A stretch of 38,768 nucleotides of DNA from Bifidobacteriaceae bacterium (lineage in GTDB: Bacteria > Actinomycetota > Actinomycetes > Actinomycetales > WQXJ01), in assembly GCA_031255835.1 (NCBI GenBank), contig JAIRRT010000123.1, positions 1 through 38,768 on the forward strand, written 5' to 3'. The position numbers and the translations under genes are program-made. Position 1 is the stretch's first letter. Each line of letters starts with the position of its first letter. The notes beneath the pieces were generated by a model, which ran no database searches, was not told where the DNA came from, and was given only the letters and a program-made list of their open reading frames with translations. This document shows, in pieces, positions 17,718-25,884 of this stretch.

Positions 17718-20559
17718 CCCGGCTGGCCTGCTCTTGAGCCCGGAACAGGCCAAAGCGTGGCAGGAACTTGTCCCAGTCAATGATGTGGGCATCAATCTCC
17801 GGCCCGTCAATGCAGGCGTGTTTGCGCACCAGCTTGCCCTCAATCGTCACAGGCACCATGCAGGCACCGCACATGCCGGTGGCATCGACCATGATCGAGT
17901 TGAGTGAGGCGACACACGGCGTGCCATACCCGGCCGTCAAGTCAGATACAGCCCGCATCATCAGCGGCGGACCGATGGTGACAACCTCGGCAACCTTCCG
18001 CGCAGCGGTGCCCGCCTTCTCGGCATCGAGCATCTCCTGCAACGGCGTGGTGACAAATCCTTTGACGCCAAACGAGCCGTCATTGGTGGCGTAGATGACG
18101 TCGAGGGTGTCGGGGTATTCGGCCTGCAACCGGCCAACCCGCTCATCCTCGCCGTCCCAGAACATCAGCTCAGCGCTGCGGAAACCCGAGATCAGCGTGA
18201 CGTGGTTGCCGAGCCGCAGATGCTCGCGCATGATCGGGTACACCGGCGGCAGCCCCAACCCGCCCGCGGTGAACACAACAGTCTCGTCATCGCCATAACG
18301 GTGCAGGTCACTGGGTTGTCCCAGTGGGCCGGCGATGCCGGAAAGCGCCTCTCCCGCACTCATCCGGTTGATCCCAATTGAGCTGGTACCCATGCCCTGG
18401 ACCACCAACGTCACGGTGCCAGCCTCGGCATCCCAGTCGGCCAAAGTGAGCGGGATGAGTTCGCCATCGTCGGTGGGAAGTACGCGGACAAACTGGCCGG
18501 CTTGGGCTGAGTTGGCGATGGCCGGGGCCTGGATCACCAATTCTTCGATGCCATCAGAAAGGTGGGTCTTGGCCAGGATGACGGGCCGCGAAGCCGAGGT
18601 GTCGGTGTACTCCAACGCACCGGCCACCATCTGCGCAATGGCGTCTGGCTCAATATCGACAGAGCCGAGGATCTCGCGGGCAGCCGCCTGACCGTCACCG
18701 GCTGCGCGGATTGCCGTCGAGCCGCCCCGAGCAGCATCGCCACCCGAATAAACGCCAGCCAAAGTGGTGGCCTGGGAGCCCGGCGCCGCCAAATCGATGG
18801 TGCCCCACTTGGACACCTGCAGCCGCGGTTCAGAATCCTTGATGATCGGGTTGGCCGTATTGCCCAACGCCATGATGACCAGATCCGCAACAACCTGCTC
18901 GGTCTCGCCTGTAGCCATTGGCCGGCGCCGGCCTGAAGCATCCGGCTCACCCAGCTTCATCACCTCAAGGGTGGCGCCAACAACAAAACCGGTCTTGCCA
19001 TCTCCCAGGAACTCCGACGGTGAACGCAGCACCGCCAAATCGATACCCTCTTCCAGGGCATGCTCAAGTTCTTCCACACGGGCGGGCATTTCGCTGCGGG
19101 TCCGGCGGTAAACAATGGTCACCTTGCCGCCCAGCCGTTTGGCGGTGCGGGCCGCATCCATAGCAGTGTTCCCCCCGCCGATGACGAGCACCTCTTTGTC
19201 GCGTACCGCCGGCAACGGGGTCTCATAGTTCTCATCGGCCGCACGCATCAGGTTGACGCGGGTCAGGAACTCGTTGGCGGACATGACGTTCAGCAGATGT
19301 TCACCTGGAACGTTCATGAAGCGCGGCAGACCTGCGCCGGTGCCGACAAAGATCTTCCAGAATCCGGCATCGTGCAGCTCGGCTATGGTGGCGGTCTTGC
19401 CTACCACGAAATTGGTGACAAAACGGCCGCCCAACAGTTTGATCTTGGCAACTACGTCATCGATCAACTGGTTGGGCAGACGGAACTCGGGGATGCCGTA
19501 ACGCAAAACCCCGCCCAGCTCATGGAACGCTTCAAACACCGTTACCGGGAAACCGTCAACTGCCAGCAAGTACGCGCTGATCAGGCCAGATGGGCCTGAA
19601 CCGACCACTGCTACGGGTGGTTTGACACCGAGCTTCCACGGGTTGGGCCGCCCTGCAAAACGCCTGGCCGGACCGTCCGGATCAACGATCTTCGCGTGCT
19701 CAGGCAAGAACCATTCCAGCTGGCCAATGGACATGGCTGTCTTGTGGATGCAGGCGCCTTGGCACTGCAATTCCTGTGGGCAGACCCGGCCGGTGACGTT
19801 GGGCAGCGGGTTGGATGCCTCGAGCATTTCGAGGGCTTCAGCAAACTTGCCTTCGCCAATCAGCTCGAACATCCGCGGGATGTGAATCTTGACTGGGCAA
19901 CCGAACTTCGGTTCGCGGTGGTCAGCTAGGAAGATGCCAAGTTCGCAAGGTGATTCGGCGCACTGCTTGTCCCGCAATGCCTCCAACCAGACCAGCAACT
20001 CGACTTCACGGACGGTGTAACCCAGGTCCATGTAGCCCAGATAGCCCTTGTTGACCAGCTCAAAATCGGATGAGCGGGCCTCGGGGGAGCGGATGTAGGG
20101 CGGAATCGTGTTTCCGGCGGGCCAGTCCTGGCTCAAACCAGCAAACAGTGGATAGCGCTGGGACAGGTGGGTATCGAGCGCCCGCATGAACACCCGCTTC
20201 TTGCCGAGCGGCAGATTCCACAAGAACCGCAGCAGGACAGTGGAGGTTGCGTCATCGCGCAGGAGCATTTCCCACAGTTGTTCAGTGAACTCGGCGCTCA
20301 GTTCCCCTGCCCTGAACTCCGCGGCAACTGCCGCCATGCCGTCGGCAATGAACAGGTCCCGAAATGAGCGAGGGTCGCTGGCAAGCCGGCGTTCAAGCAG
20401 GTTCAACTTGTTCTGGAAAGCGGCCACAGCAGGCGCGCCAGCCAGCGAATCGACCTGTTGGCGTGTGGCGTCGAGCGCGCTGCGCGCCCCGATCCACGCC
20501 TGTACGTCGCCGTGGCCGTCAGATGCGCCAGGGCTTTGAGGTTCGACGGTGGTTGTCAT
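17698..20559 (-). CDS. Single-chain NfnB-NfnA-like flavoprotein (GltD-like/SudA domain fused to SudB/NfnA ferredoxin-NADP reductase domain)
   Basis: NfnB-type cluster region 'CAESPCELG..GCPVKIHIPRMFELI...NPLPNVTGRVCPQELQCQGACI', 'VAVVGSGPSGLISAYLLA', 'VLVIGGGNTAMDAARTA', and NfnA C-terminal [2Fe-2S] region 'CVASLNSIMVDATGMCGACMVPV...HACIDGPEIDAHIIDW'. Start 20559 overlaps the upstream stop (ATGA). Confidence 0.87.
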   Translation of the reverse strand: MTTTVEPQSPGASDGHGDVQAWIGARSALDATRQQVDSLAGAPAVAAFQNKLNLLERRLASDPRSFRDLFIADGMAAVAAEFRAGELSAEFTEQLWEMLLRDDATSTVLLRFLWNLPLGKKRVFMRALDTHLSQRYPLFAGLSQDWPAGNTIPPYIRSPEARSSDFELVNKGYLGYMDLGYTVREVELLVWLEALRDKQCAESPCELGIFLADHREPKFGCPVKIHIPRMFELIGEGKFAEALEMLEASNPLPNVTGRVCPQELQCQGACIHKTAMSIGQLEWFLPEHAKIVDPDGPARRFAGRPNPWKLGVKPPVAVVGSGPSGLISAYLLAVDGFPVTVFEAFHELGGVLRYGIPEFRLPNQLIDDVVAKIKLLGGRFVTNFVVGKTATIAELHDAGFWKIFVGTGAGLPRFMNVPGEHLLNVMSANEFLTRVNLMRAADENYETPLPAVRDKEVLVIGGGNTAMDAARTAKRLGGKVTIVYRRTRSEMPARVEELEHALEEGIDLAVLRSPSEFLGDGKTGFVVGATLEVMKLGEPDASGRRRPMATGETEQVVADLVIMALGNTANPIIKDSEPRLQVSKWGTIDLAAPGSQATTLAGVYSGGDAARGGSTAIRAAGDGQAAAREILGSVDIEPDAIAQMVAGALEYTDTSASRPVILAKTHLSDGIEELVIQAPAIANSAQAGQFVRVLPTDDGELIPLTLADWDAEAGTVTLVVQGMGTSSIGINRMSAGEALSGIAGPLGQPSDLHRYGDDETVVFTAGGLGLPPVYPIMREHLRLGNHVTLISGFRSAELMFWDGEDERVGRLQAEYPDTLDVIYATNDGSFGVKGFVTTPLQEMLDAEKAGTAARKVAEVVTIGPPLMMRAVSDLTAGYGTPCVASLNSIMVDATGMCGACMVPVTIEGKLVRKHACIDGPEIDAHIIDWDKFLPRFGLFRAQEQASRVKHGLA

Positions 20560-23500
20560 CGGATGATCTCCGCATCGCACGTCGCCTTGACTCGGGAGAT
20601 CCGCTTGGACATCTCGGGTGTCACCTCGAAACCGTCCAGTGCGCCCGGCTTCATCCGGCCAACTGTCTTGGTTTCCCCGTCCACCACAATGGTCGCCTTC
20701 TCGAACAGCTGAGGCAGTTCCTGGTAGCAGGTGGCGCAGTCGTTGCACTTCGGCTCGTCGGCCGGGTCAAGCCAGATCGGCTTGTCGCCCCCGCCCCCGC
20801 CGGACTGTGGCGCCGCACCGCCGCTGGGTGCGCCGGCCGGGGCCGCCGCGAACCCGCCAGCCAAACCGATTGGCGCGGCCAGCGGCGCTGAACTGGAGGC
20901 TGCCAGCTCGGCCATCCCTGTGGCGATCTGGTCGATTGTCGCCTCACGGTCCGCCGCAGCCTGGTTGTACTGGGCGGTCAGGGCGTCAATCTCGGCCCGC
21001 AACTCGGCGGTCGCCTCGGCCTGGCCATGTCCAGCCAGGAACCGCAGGGTCTGCCAGTGGTGTTGCCTGTCCTGCACCAAAGCGACGATGCCGGAGGAGC
21101 AGGCCACCTTCATCAGCCGGTTCTTCCTGTCGGTCGCCAGGATGTAGGGGATCTTGCCGGCCTGCTCACCAGCCTCAAGCAGAACGTATTCGGCGATGGG
21201 CACGCCGCGTTCCTCATCGGCTGGCGCCAGACGCTTGAACTGTTTGGCGAACCGAACCTCGCCCATGGCGAACTCAGCCGGAGTCAACGGTGTGGTGACC
21301 AGTTTGGTGGTTCCGTCATCGTCCACGTAGGCGATGGTGGTGGTGGTCCATGGCGAATCGGGATCGGGATTGCCGTCCAGGTTGAGCCGCTCGGGCAGGG
21401 TGGCGCCGCGACGCGGATCGTGGACAAACAGCGGGCTCATCCGGCTGGCCACAGCCAGGCGGGAGTGAGCGTTGGACAGGTCCTCAGGCAACCCGTTCTC
21501 CGTGCCGCAAGGTGTGTAGACCTCCATGACTGCAGCGCCGTCATCGTAGGCAAACATGTCTGCGGCGGCTTGCAGGAAGTGGGAGTGCAGGGCCGTGGAG
21601 GTGGTGGCCACAAACGTGTTGGGGTGGAACATGGCCAGCACGCCGAGTTCCTTGCGGGACTCATGCTTGCCGTGGTGTGCCCTGCCGAAGCGCGCCAGGT
21701 CAGCGTCTTGGCCGGTGTAGCTGGCTGTCGAGGCCTGCCCGCCGGTGTTGGAGTAGGCGCCGGTGTCCAGCACAATCGCCTTGATCGGGGTGCCGCCGGC
21801 CAGTACCCGGCTCATCGCGCCGAAGCCGATGTCATAGGCGGCGCCGTCACCGGAGATTGTCATCACCACCGGGGCAAGGGCCCGCTCAGCTGGGGTGAAG
21901 TCCCGCCAGGCCAGCGTCTTCAACGCGGCATCGTCACGGGCCGGATCATAGGAATCGGTCAGCTCCTTCTTCGCGATCCGCAGCGCCTTGACCTCCTCGA
22001 CCAGCTGGGCGGCCAGGCCCTCAAACAGGCCCACGGCCAGCGGTTGGGCGTCCTGGAACAGGGAGTTGACCCACGGATCGATGTAGGGGCTGAACGGCAT
22101 GGTCGAGGCGTACACGCTTGAGCAGCCGGTCGAGTTGGCGATCACCGTTGGGGCCGGGCCCTCACCGGTTGGGCCGCCTTCATACAGGTAGATGCGACGT
22201 TCCAGCTCTTCGGTCGCCTTGGCAATCCGCTCGCGGCGCTCTTGGTCGCCCGCCTTGCCCAGTTGGTCCAGTTTGGCGTGAAGCTGATCGACGATGCCGT
22301 CCAGTTCAGCCAGGTGTTCGCGTCGCTTTTGGCCGGTCAGCGCCCTGTTGAGCGAGGTCAGCAGCCTGATCGAGGTCACCTCGCCGCAGCCGCGGCAAGC
22401 CCCGTGGCCACCGGTCATGGCGTAGTAGATGTCCCGGTCCAGCACAATCCGCTTCAGGTCACCCTCAGGTGCGGTGGCTCCAGCGGTGAAACGCTTCGGT
22501 GTGGGAGGCAGGTTGCCTAGGCGAGCGAACCGTTCCTCCAGGTCAGCCACGAGTTCATCGTTCTGCTCGGTGGCGGTCAGAGCATTGGGGCCGCAGACAT
22601 CGACGCACTGCAGGCAGCCGGTGCACTTCCAGGGATCGACAACCGCTGAGAACAGCCCGCCGGTGCCCGGCTCGGCCTTCTCCATCGCGTCAAAGAAGGG
22701 CCGGGTCCGCGCCGCAGGGAAGGCCGCCAGTGAAGCGACAATCACGTCCAGGTGCCGGGCAATTGCCCTCACGTCCTTGAACTCTTCAGCCGTCTGGACA
22801 GCAACCTCGGCCAGCCGCAAATTGGCGGCTGAGCTGGCCCTATAGGCCTGGCGGATGCTCTGGGCCCAAGGGTGGATGTGCGGTGCGATGGCGTCGCGAG
22901 CCGCCTGGGGGATGTCGGCTTCCTGCACGGCGGCAGAGAGCAGATCAGAGAACTCGTGCACTGTGACCGGGATCGCGGTGTCCGGGCAGACGATGCCGCA
23001 CTCCAGACAGCCGGTGCAACGCGCCGGATCAAACAGCGGCACGGTGCGGCGGAAGATGCCCTTGTCCTTGGCGGCACCTGTACCTGGCGGCATGAACAGC
23101 CCGGCACCCGGCAGAACAGGCGCCTCAGCGATGGTGCCCTCGCGGAACGGGCGGGCCGCCAGCTCCTCGTAGTACTCCGGATCAAACAGAGCGGTTGGCC
23201 TGGTGGCGCCAGCTGCCGGGCACATAGCCGCAGACAGTGCCACTGTCCTGGCAATCCGAGCCTCAGAGGCGTCGGTCAAAGCAGCAGCGAAGGATGGATC
23301 GTTGTAGTCAACGGCCACTGTGGCTGACATTCCGTCCCTGATGACGGACATGTTGCCTTCCACAACAGCCTCGCCTTTGCGGCCGAACTTCGCCGTGATC
23401 TGGTCACGCACCTTGGTATCGACAGATTCGGCCGAGGCGCCCTGGGAGATCCGGTCAACGTGTCCGATGACGGCCCCAATGAACGCGATGCCCATCATCC

Positions 23501-25571
23501 TGGTCTCGAGTTCCGGTGTGGGGGCGTGCTTGCGGGCAACGGAGAAGGCATCGACAACCAGGAACTTGATCTTGCGTTCGGTTATGGCCCGCCGGGCGTG
23601 AGCGGGCAGGGCCTGCCAAACCTCGACCGGCGTCTTGTCCGACTGCAAAATGAACGTGCCGCCCTCGACAAGTCCCTTCAGCGGGTTGGTGTGGACAAAC
23701 ACCTTGTGATCCGGTGCCACAACGACATCGACGTCCTCAAGCTCGGCGTTGGTCAACAGCACCGGTTCAGGGGACAAAGTGATGTAGTAGTTAGTGGCCG
23801 CGCCGGACTTTTCCGAACCGTACTTCGGTGCGGACTTCGAGTGCATGCCGAGCACACCGGACAGGATGTCTGTCAGCAGTTTGCCTGTGGCAACCGTGCC
23901 GTAGCCGCCCACCGAATGGAACCGGATGCGCAGCGAACCCTCCGGCAGCAGCTCGGGGTTGTCCCCTGTGGCCAAAGCCATCGCCTCGGTGTCGGGATAG
24001 GCGGCCTTCATGCGGGACTGTAGGTCCGGCATCGTGCCTGAGTCTGTGGGGGAGAAGAACTGCGAACCGAGGTAGACCAGCGGGGCGGGGTTCGGGGCGG
24101 CCATCGCCTCGAACGCGGCCACCAGGTGGCGGGGCTGGACGTCGTGGCCGCCCAGACCAAAGATCGCGGTGGTGACGTGTCCGATGGCGTCAATCGCCGG
24201 GATGCCTGGGTAGGACTCCCCGGACTGCTCGCCATTGGACCGAGCGCGGAACAGCGCCTGGGTGACCAGCCTGGTCAAGGCGGTGTCATCCGAGCGTTCC
24301 AGCACCGTGATGGCCTTGGCGTGTCCGAGCGCGGCAACGATCTCAGCCTCGGGGAACGGCTGGAGCAGCTTGACCGAGACCACGCCGACCTTCAGGCCCT
24401 TGGCCCGCAGGTAGGGCAGGACGGCCCGGACATCATCGGTGATGGAGCCGAGGCCAACCATGATGTAGTCGGCATCTTCGGTGTCATAGGACAGGACCGG
24501 GGCGTAGGGCCGGCCGGTCAGGGCCGAATACTCCGCCATGGCGCTGCGCACCAGGTCCGGTACGGCCGAGGCGAAGTGCGTGCGGTGGTCAACGGCGCCG
24601 GCCTGGAAGTCGGGCTGGTTTTGCACCGGGCCGGTCAGGCCGGGGTTGTTCGGGTCCACTAGGGCTGGCACGCGCTGGCGGGTCCCCTTGGACCAGGCGC
24701 CCAGCCAGGCGCGGCGCCACTGGGAACGCAAGTCCTGCGGGACCCAAACCGATGTCTCTGAGACCAGGGTGCCGGCATCGTCGGTCTCCACTGCTTGGGG
24801 CATGGAGGCGAGGTGGGCGCGCAGGGCCTCAAGGTCTGAAGCCTCGAAGTCCTCGGCGTGGCGGTCCAGGTAGCGGTTGAGCTGGTAGACGCGGCCTTTT
24901 GCGCCGAACAGGATCTCCTGGGCCAGGGTTGGGCACTCGATCCGGCCGGACGGGTCACCGAGGTAGTTGCGCAGCAGCTCCGGCTCGGGCAGGAGGACCT
25001 CGCTCATCACGTGGCTGGTGGCGAATCCGTCCATCGTGTTGGCCACCGGGACCAGGGATTCAGCCGAGGCGCGGTAGGAGATGGCCGCCAGGTCCGCGGC
25101 CTCCTGCGGGTTCGAGCCGAACAGAATGGTGTAGCCGGCTGGCAGCAGGGCGTAGATGTCGTCGTGACCAGCCATGACGTTCAGCGAATGCTTTGTGACC
25201 ACCCGGGCCGCCACTTGCAGCACAAACCCGCCGATCTTCTTGCCGGCGGTGACGTAGTGGGACTCCAGGGCGTACAAGATGCCCTGGGATGAGGAGGCAT
25301 TGGAGATGTAGTTGCCTCCGGTCAGAGCCGCTCCCAGAGCACCGGACTGGGCGGAATGCTCGCCCTCGGTCTCAACGAAGAACGGGTGCTTGCCCCAAAC
25401 GTTGAGCTGGCCTTCGGCGCGGGCCGCCTCGAAGGTCTCTGAGATTTCGGTTGACGGGGTGATCGGGTATCCGATGACGCCGCCGCATACGTGTTTCATC
25501 ACGTAGGCGACAGCTCCGTTGCCGTTAATAACGTCGGGGATACCGGGGTACTGGGGGCGATTGGCAGTCAC
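20556..25571 (-). CDS. nifJ: Pyruvate:ferredoxin (flavodoxin) oxidoreductase, extra-long, with C-terminal ferredoxin-like domain
   Basis: 'NGNGAVAYVMKHVCGGVIGYPITPSTEISETFE', 'RFHSVGGYGTVATGKLL', 'CTGCLECGIVCPDTAI', 'CTGCLQCVDVCGPNAL', TPP domain 'GHGACRGCGEV', 'GDGAAYDIGFGAMSRVLA...DTGAYSNTGGQ'. GTG start (VTANRPQYPG) at 25571 inferred from homology. Confidence 0.93.
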   Translation of the reverse strand: MTANRPQYPGIPDVINGNGAVAYVMKHVCGGVIGYPITPSTEISETFEAARAEGQLNVWGKHPFFVETEGEHSAQSGALGAALTGGNYISNASSSQGILYALESHYVTAGKKIGGFVLQVAARVVTKHSLNVMAGHDDIYALLPAGYTILFGSNPQEAADLAAISYRASAESLVPVANTMDGFATSHVMSEVLLPEPELLRNYLGDPSGRIECPTLAQEILFGAKGRVYQLNRYLDRHAEDFEASDLEALRAHLASMPQAVETDDAGTLVSETSVWVPQDLRSQWRRAWLGAWSKGTRQRVPALVDPNNPGLTGPVQNQPDFQAGAVDHRTHFASAVPDLVRSAMAEYSALTGRPYAPVLSYDTEDADYIMVGLGSITDDVRAVLPYLRAKGLKVGVVSVKLLQPFPEAEIVAALGHAKAITVLERSDDTALTRLVTQALFRARSNGEQSGESYPGIPAIDAIGHVTTAIFGLGGHDVQPRHLVAAFEAMAAPNPAPLVYLGSQFFSPTDSGTMPDLQSRMKAAYPDTEAMALATGDNPELLPEGSLRIRFHSVGGYGTVATGKLLTDILSGVLGMHSKSAPKYGSEKSGAATNYYITLSPEPVLLTNAELEDVDVVVAPDHKVFVHTNPLKGLVEGGTFILQSDKTPVEVWQALPAHARRAITERKIKFLVVDAFSVARKHAPTPELETRMMGIAFIGAVIGHVDRISQGASAESVDTKVRDQITAKFGRKGEAVVEGNMSVIRDGMSATVAVDYNDPSFAAALTDASEARIARTVALSAAMCPAAGATRPTALFDPEYYEELAARPFREGTIAEAPVLPGAGLFMPPGTGAAKDKGIFRRTVPLFDPARCTGCLECGIVCPDTAIPVTVHEFSDLLSAAVQEADIPQAARDAIAPHIHPWAQSIRQAYRASSAANLRLAEVAVQTAEEFKDVRAIARHLDVIVASLAAFPAARTRPFFDAMEKAEPGTGGLFSAVVDPWKCTGCLQCVDVCGPNALTATEQNDELVADLEERFARLGNLPPTPKRFTAGATAPEGDLKRIVLDRDIYYAMTGGHGACRGCGEVTSIRLLTSLNRALTGQKRREHLAELDGIVDQLHAKLDQLGKAGDQERRERIAKATEELERRIYLYEGGPTGEGPAPTVIANSTGCSSVYASTMPFSPYIDPWVNSLFQDAQPLAVGLFEGLAAQLVEEVKALRIAKKELTDSYDPARDDAALKTLAWRDFTPAERALAPVVMTISGDGAAYDIGFGAMSRVLAGGTPIKAIVLDTGAYSNTGGQASTASYTGQDADLARFGRAHHGKHESRKELGVLAMFHPNTFVATTSTALHSHFLQAAADMFAYDDGAAVMEVYTPCGTENGLPEDLSNAHSRLAVASRMSPLFVHDPRRGATLPERLNLDGNPDPDSPWTTTTIAYVDDDGTTKLVTTPLTPAEFAMGEVRFAKQFKRLAPADEERGVPIAEYVLLEAGEQAGKIPYILATDRKNRLMKVACSSGIVALVQDRQHHWQTLRFLAGHGQAEATAELRAEIDALTAQYNQAAADREATIDQIATGMAELAASSSAPLAAPIGLAGGFAAAPAGAPSGGAAPQSGGGGGDKPIWLDPADEPKCNDCATCYQELPQLFEKATIVVDGETKTVGRMKPGALDGFEVTPEMSKRISRVKATCDAEIIR
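20559..20790 (-). other. C-terminal monocluster ferredoxin-like domain of the PFOR
   Basis: KCNDCATCYQELPQLFEKATIVVDG....RVKATCDAEIIR: CxxCxxC followed by a distal Cys, resembling the 'C.gC..C...aPevFe...C...aI' pattern of single-[4Fe-4S] ferredoxins, after a Gly/Ala/Pro-rich linker. Confidence 0.7.
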
Positions 25572-25708
25572 TAGGCACGTCCATGAGCGAGTGGGTGGTG
25601 GATAGCGGGGGCCAGCGGCGCGGCGCCAGCGGCGCGGGCGCCCGAGTGGGGGCATGGCCGTATTGCGTTTTGGAGCAGCAGCACTGTGGTCCTCGCGGAT
25701 CCTCGGTA

Positions 25709-25731
25709 GGGGCGGTGCAAAACACCGCCCC
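25709..25731 (-). promoter_or_regulatory. Perfect hairpin in the PFOR upstream region
   Basis: GGGGCGGTG-CAAAA-CACCGCCCC, 9-bp perfect stem, about 140 bp upstream of the inferred PFOR start. Confidence 0.5.
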
Positions 25732-25762
25732 CCAGTCTATCCCCTCCCTCCCCCACCCGAAT

Positions 25763-25784
25763 TGAGCACTTCCGGTCGTCATCG
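25763..25784 (+). repeat. 22-bp copy of the TGAGCACTTCCGG intergenic repeat
   Basis: TGAGCACTTCCGGTCGTCATCG, identical to the reverse complement of 213-234. Confidence 0.85.
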
Positions 25785-25841
25785 CCCGGCATTCCCCCAC
25801 CCCGCCGATGCCGGCTTGCACCTTGACCTGGAGGCATGGGA

Positions 25842-25872
25842 AGCGGGGGCCGCCCACTGGGCGGCCCCCGCT
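25842..25872 (-). terminator. Hairpin terminator downstream of second GH3
   Basis: AGCGGGGGCCGCCC-ACT-GGGCGGCCCCCGCT, 14-bp perfect stem, 12 bp past the stop; no T-tract. Confidence 0.6.
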
Positions 25873-25884
25873 GGGGTGGTGGGG

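Noticed and set aside
20559-20748. Upstream extension of the Nfn-like ORF (MQRLRHLLPGTASAV...)
   Set aside because: The extension overlaps the PFOR ferredoxin domain in another frame; the ATGA-coupled start at 20559 is a better choice.
21027-22121. 364-aa plus-strand ORF opposite the PFOR
   Set aside because: Lies wholly inside the conserved TPP domain of PFOR on the other strand; no family resemblance.
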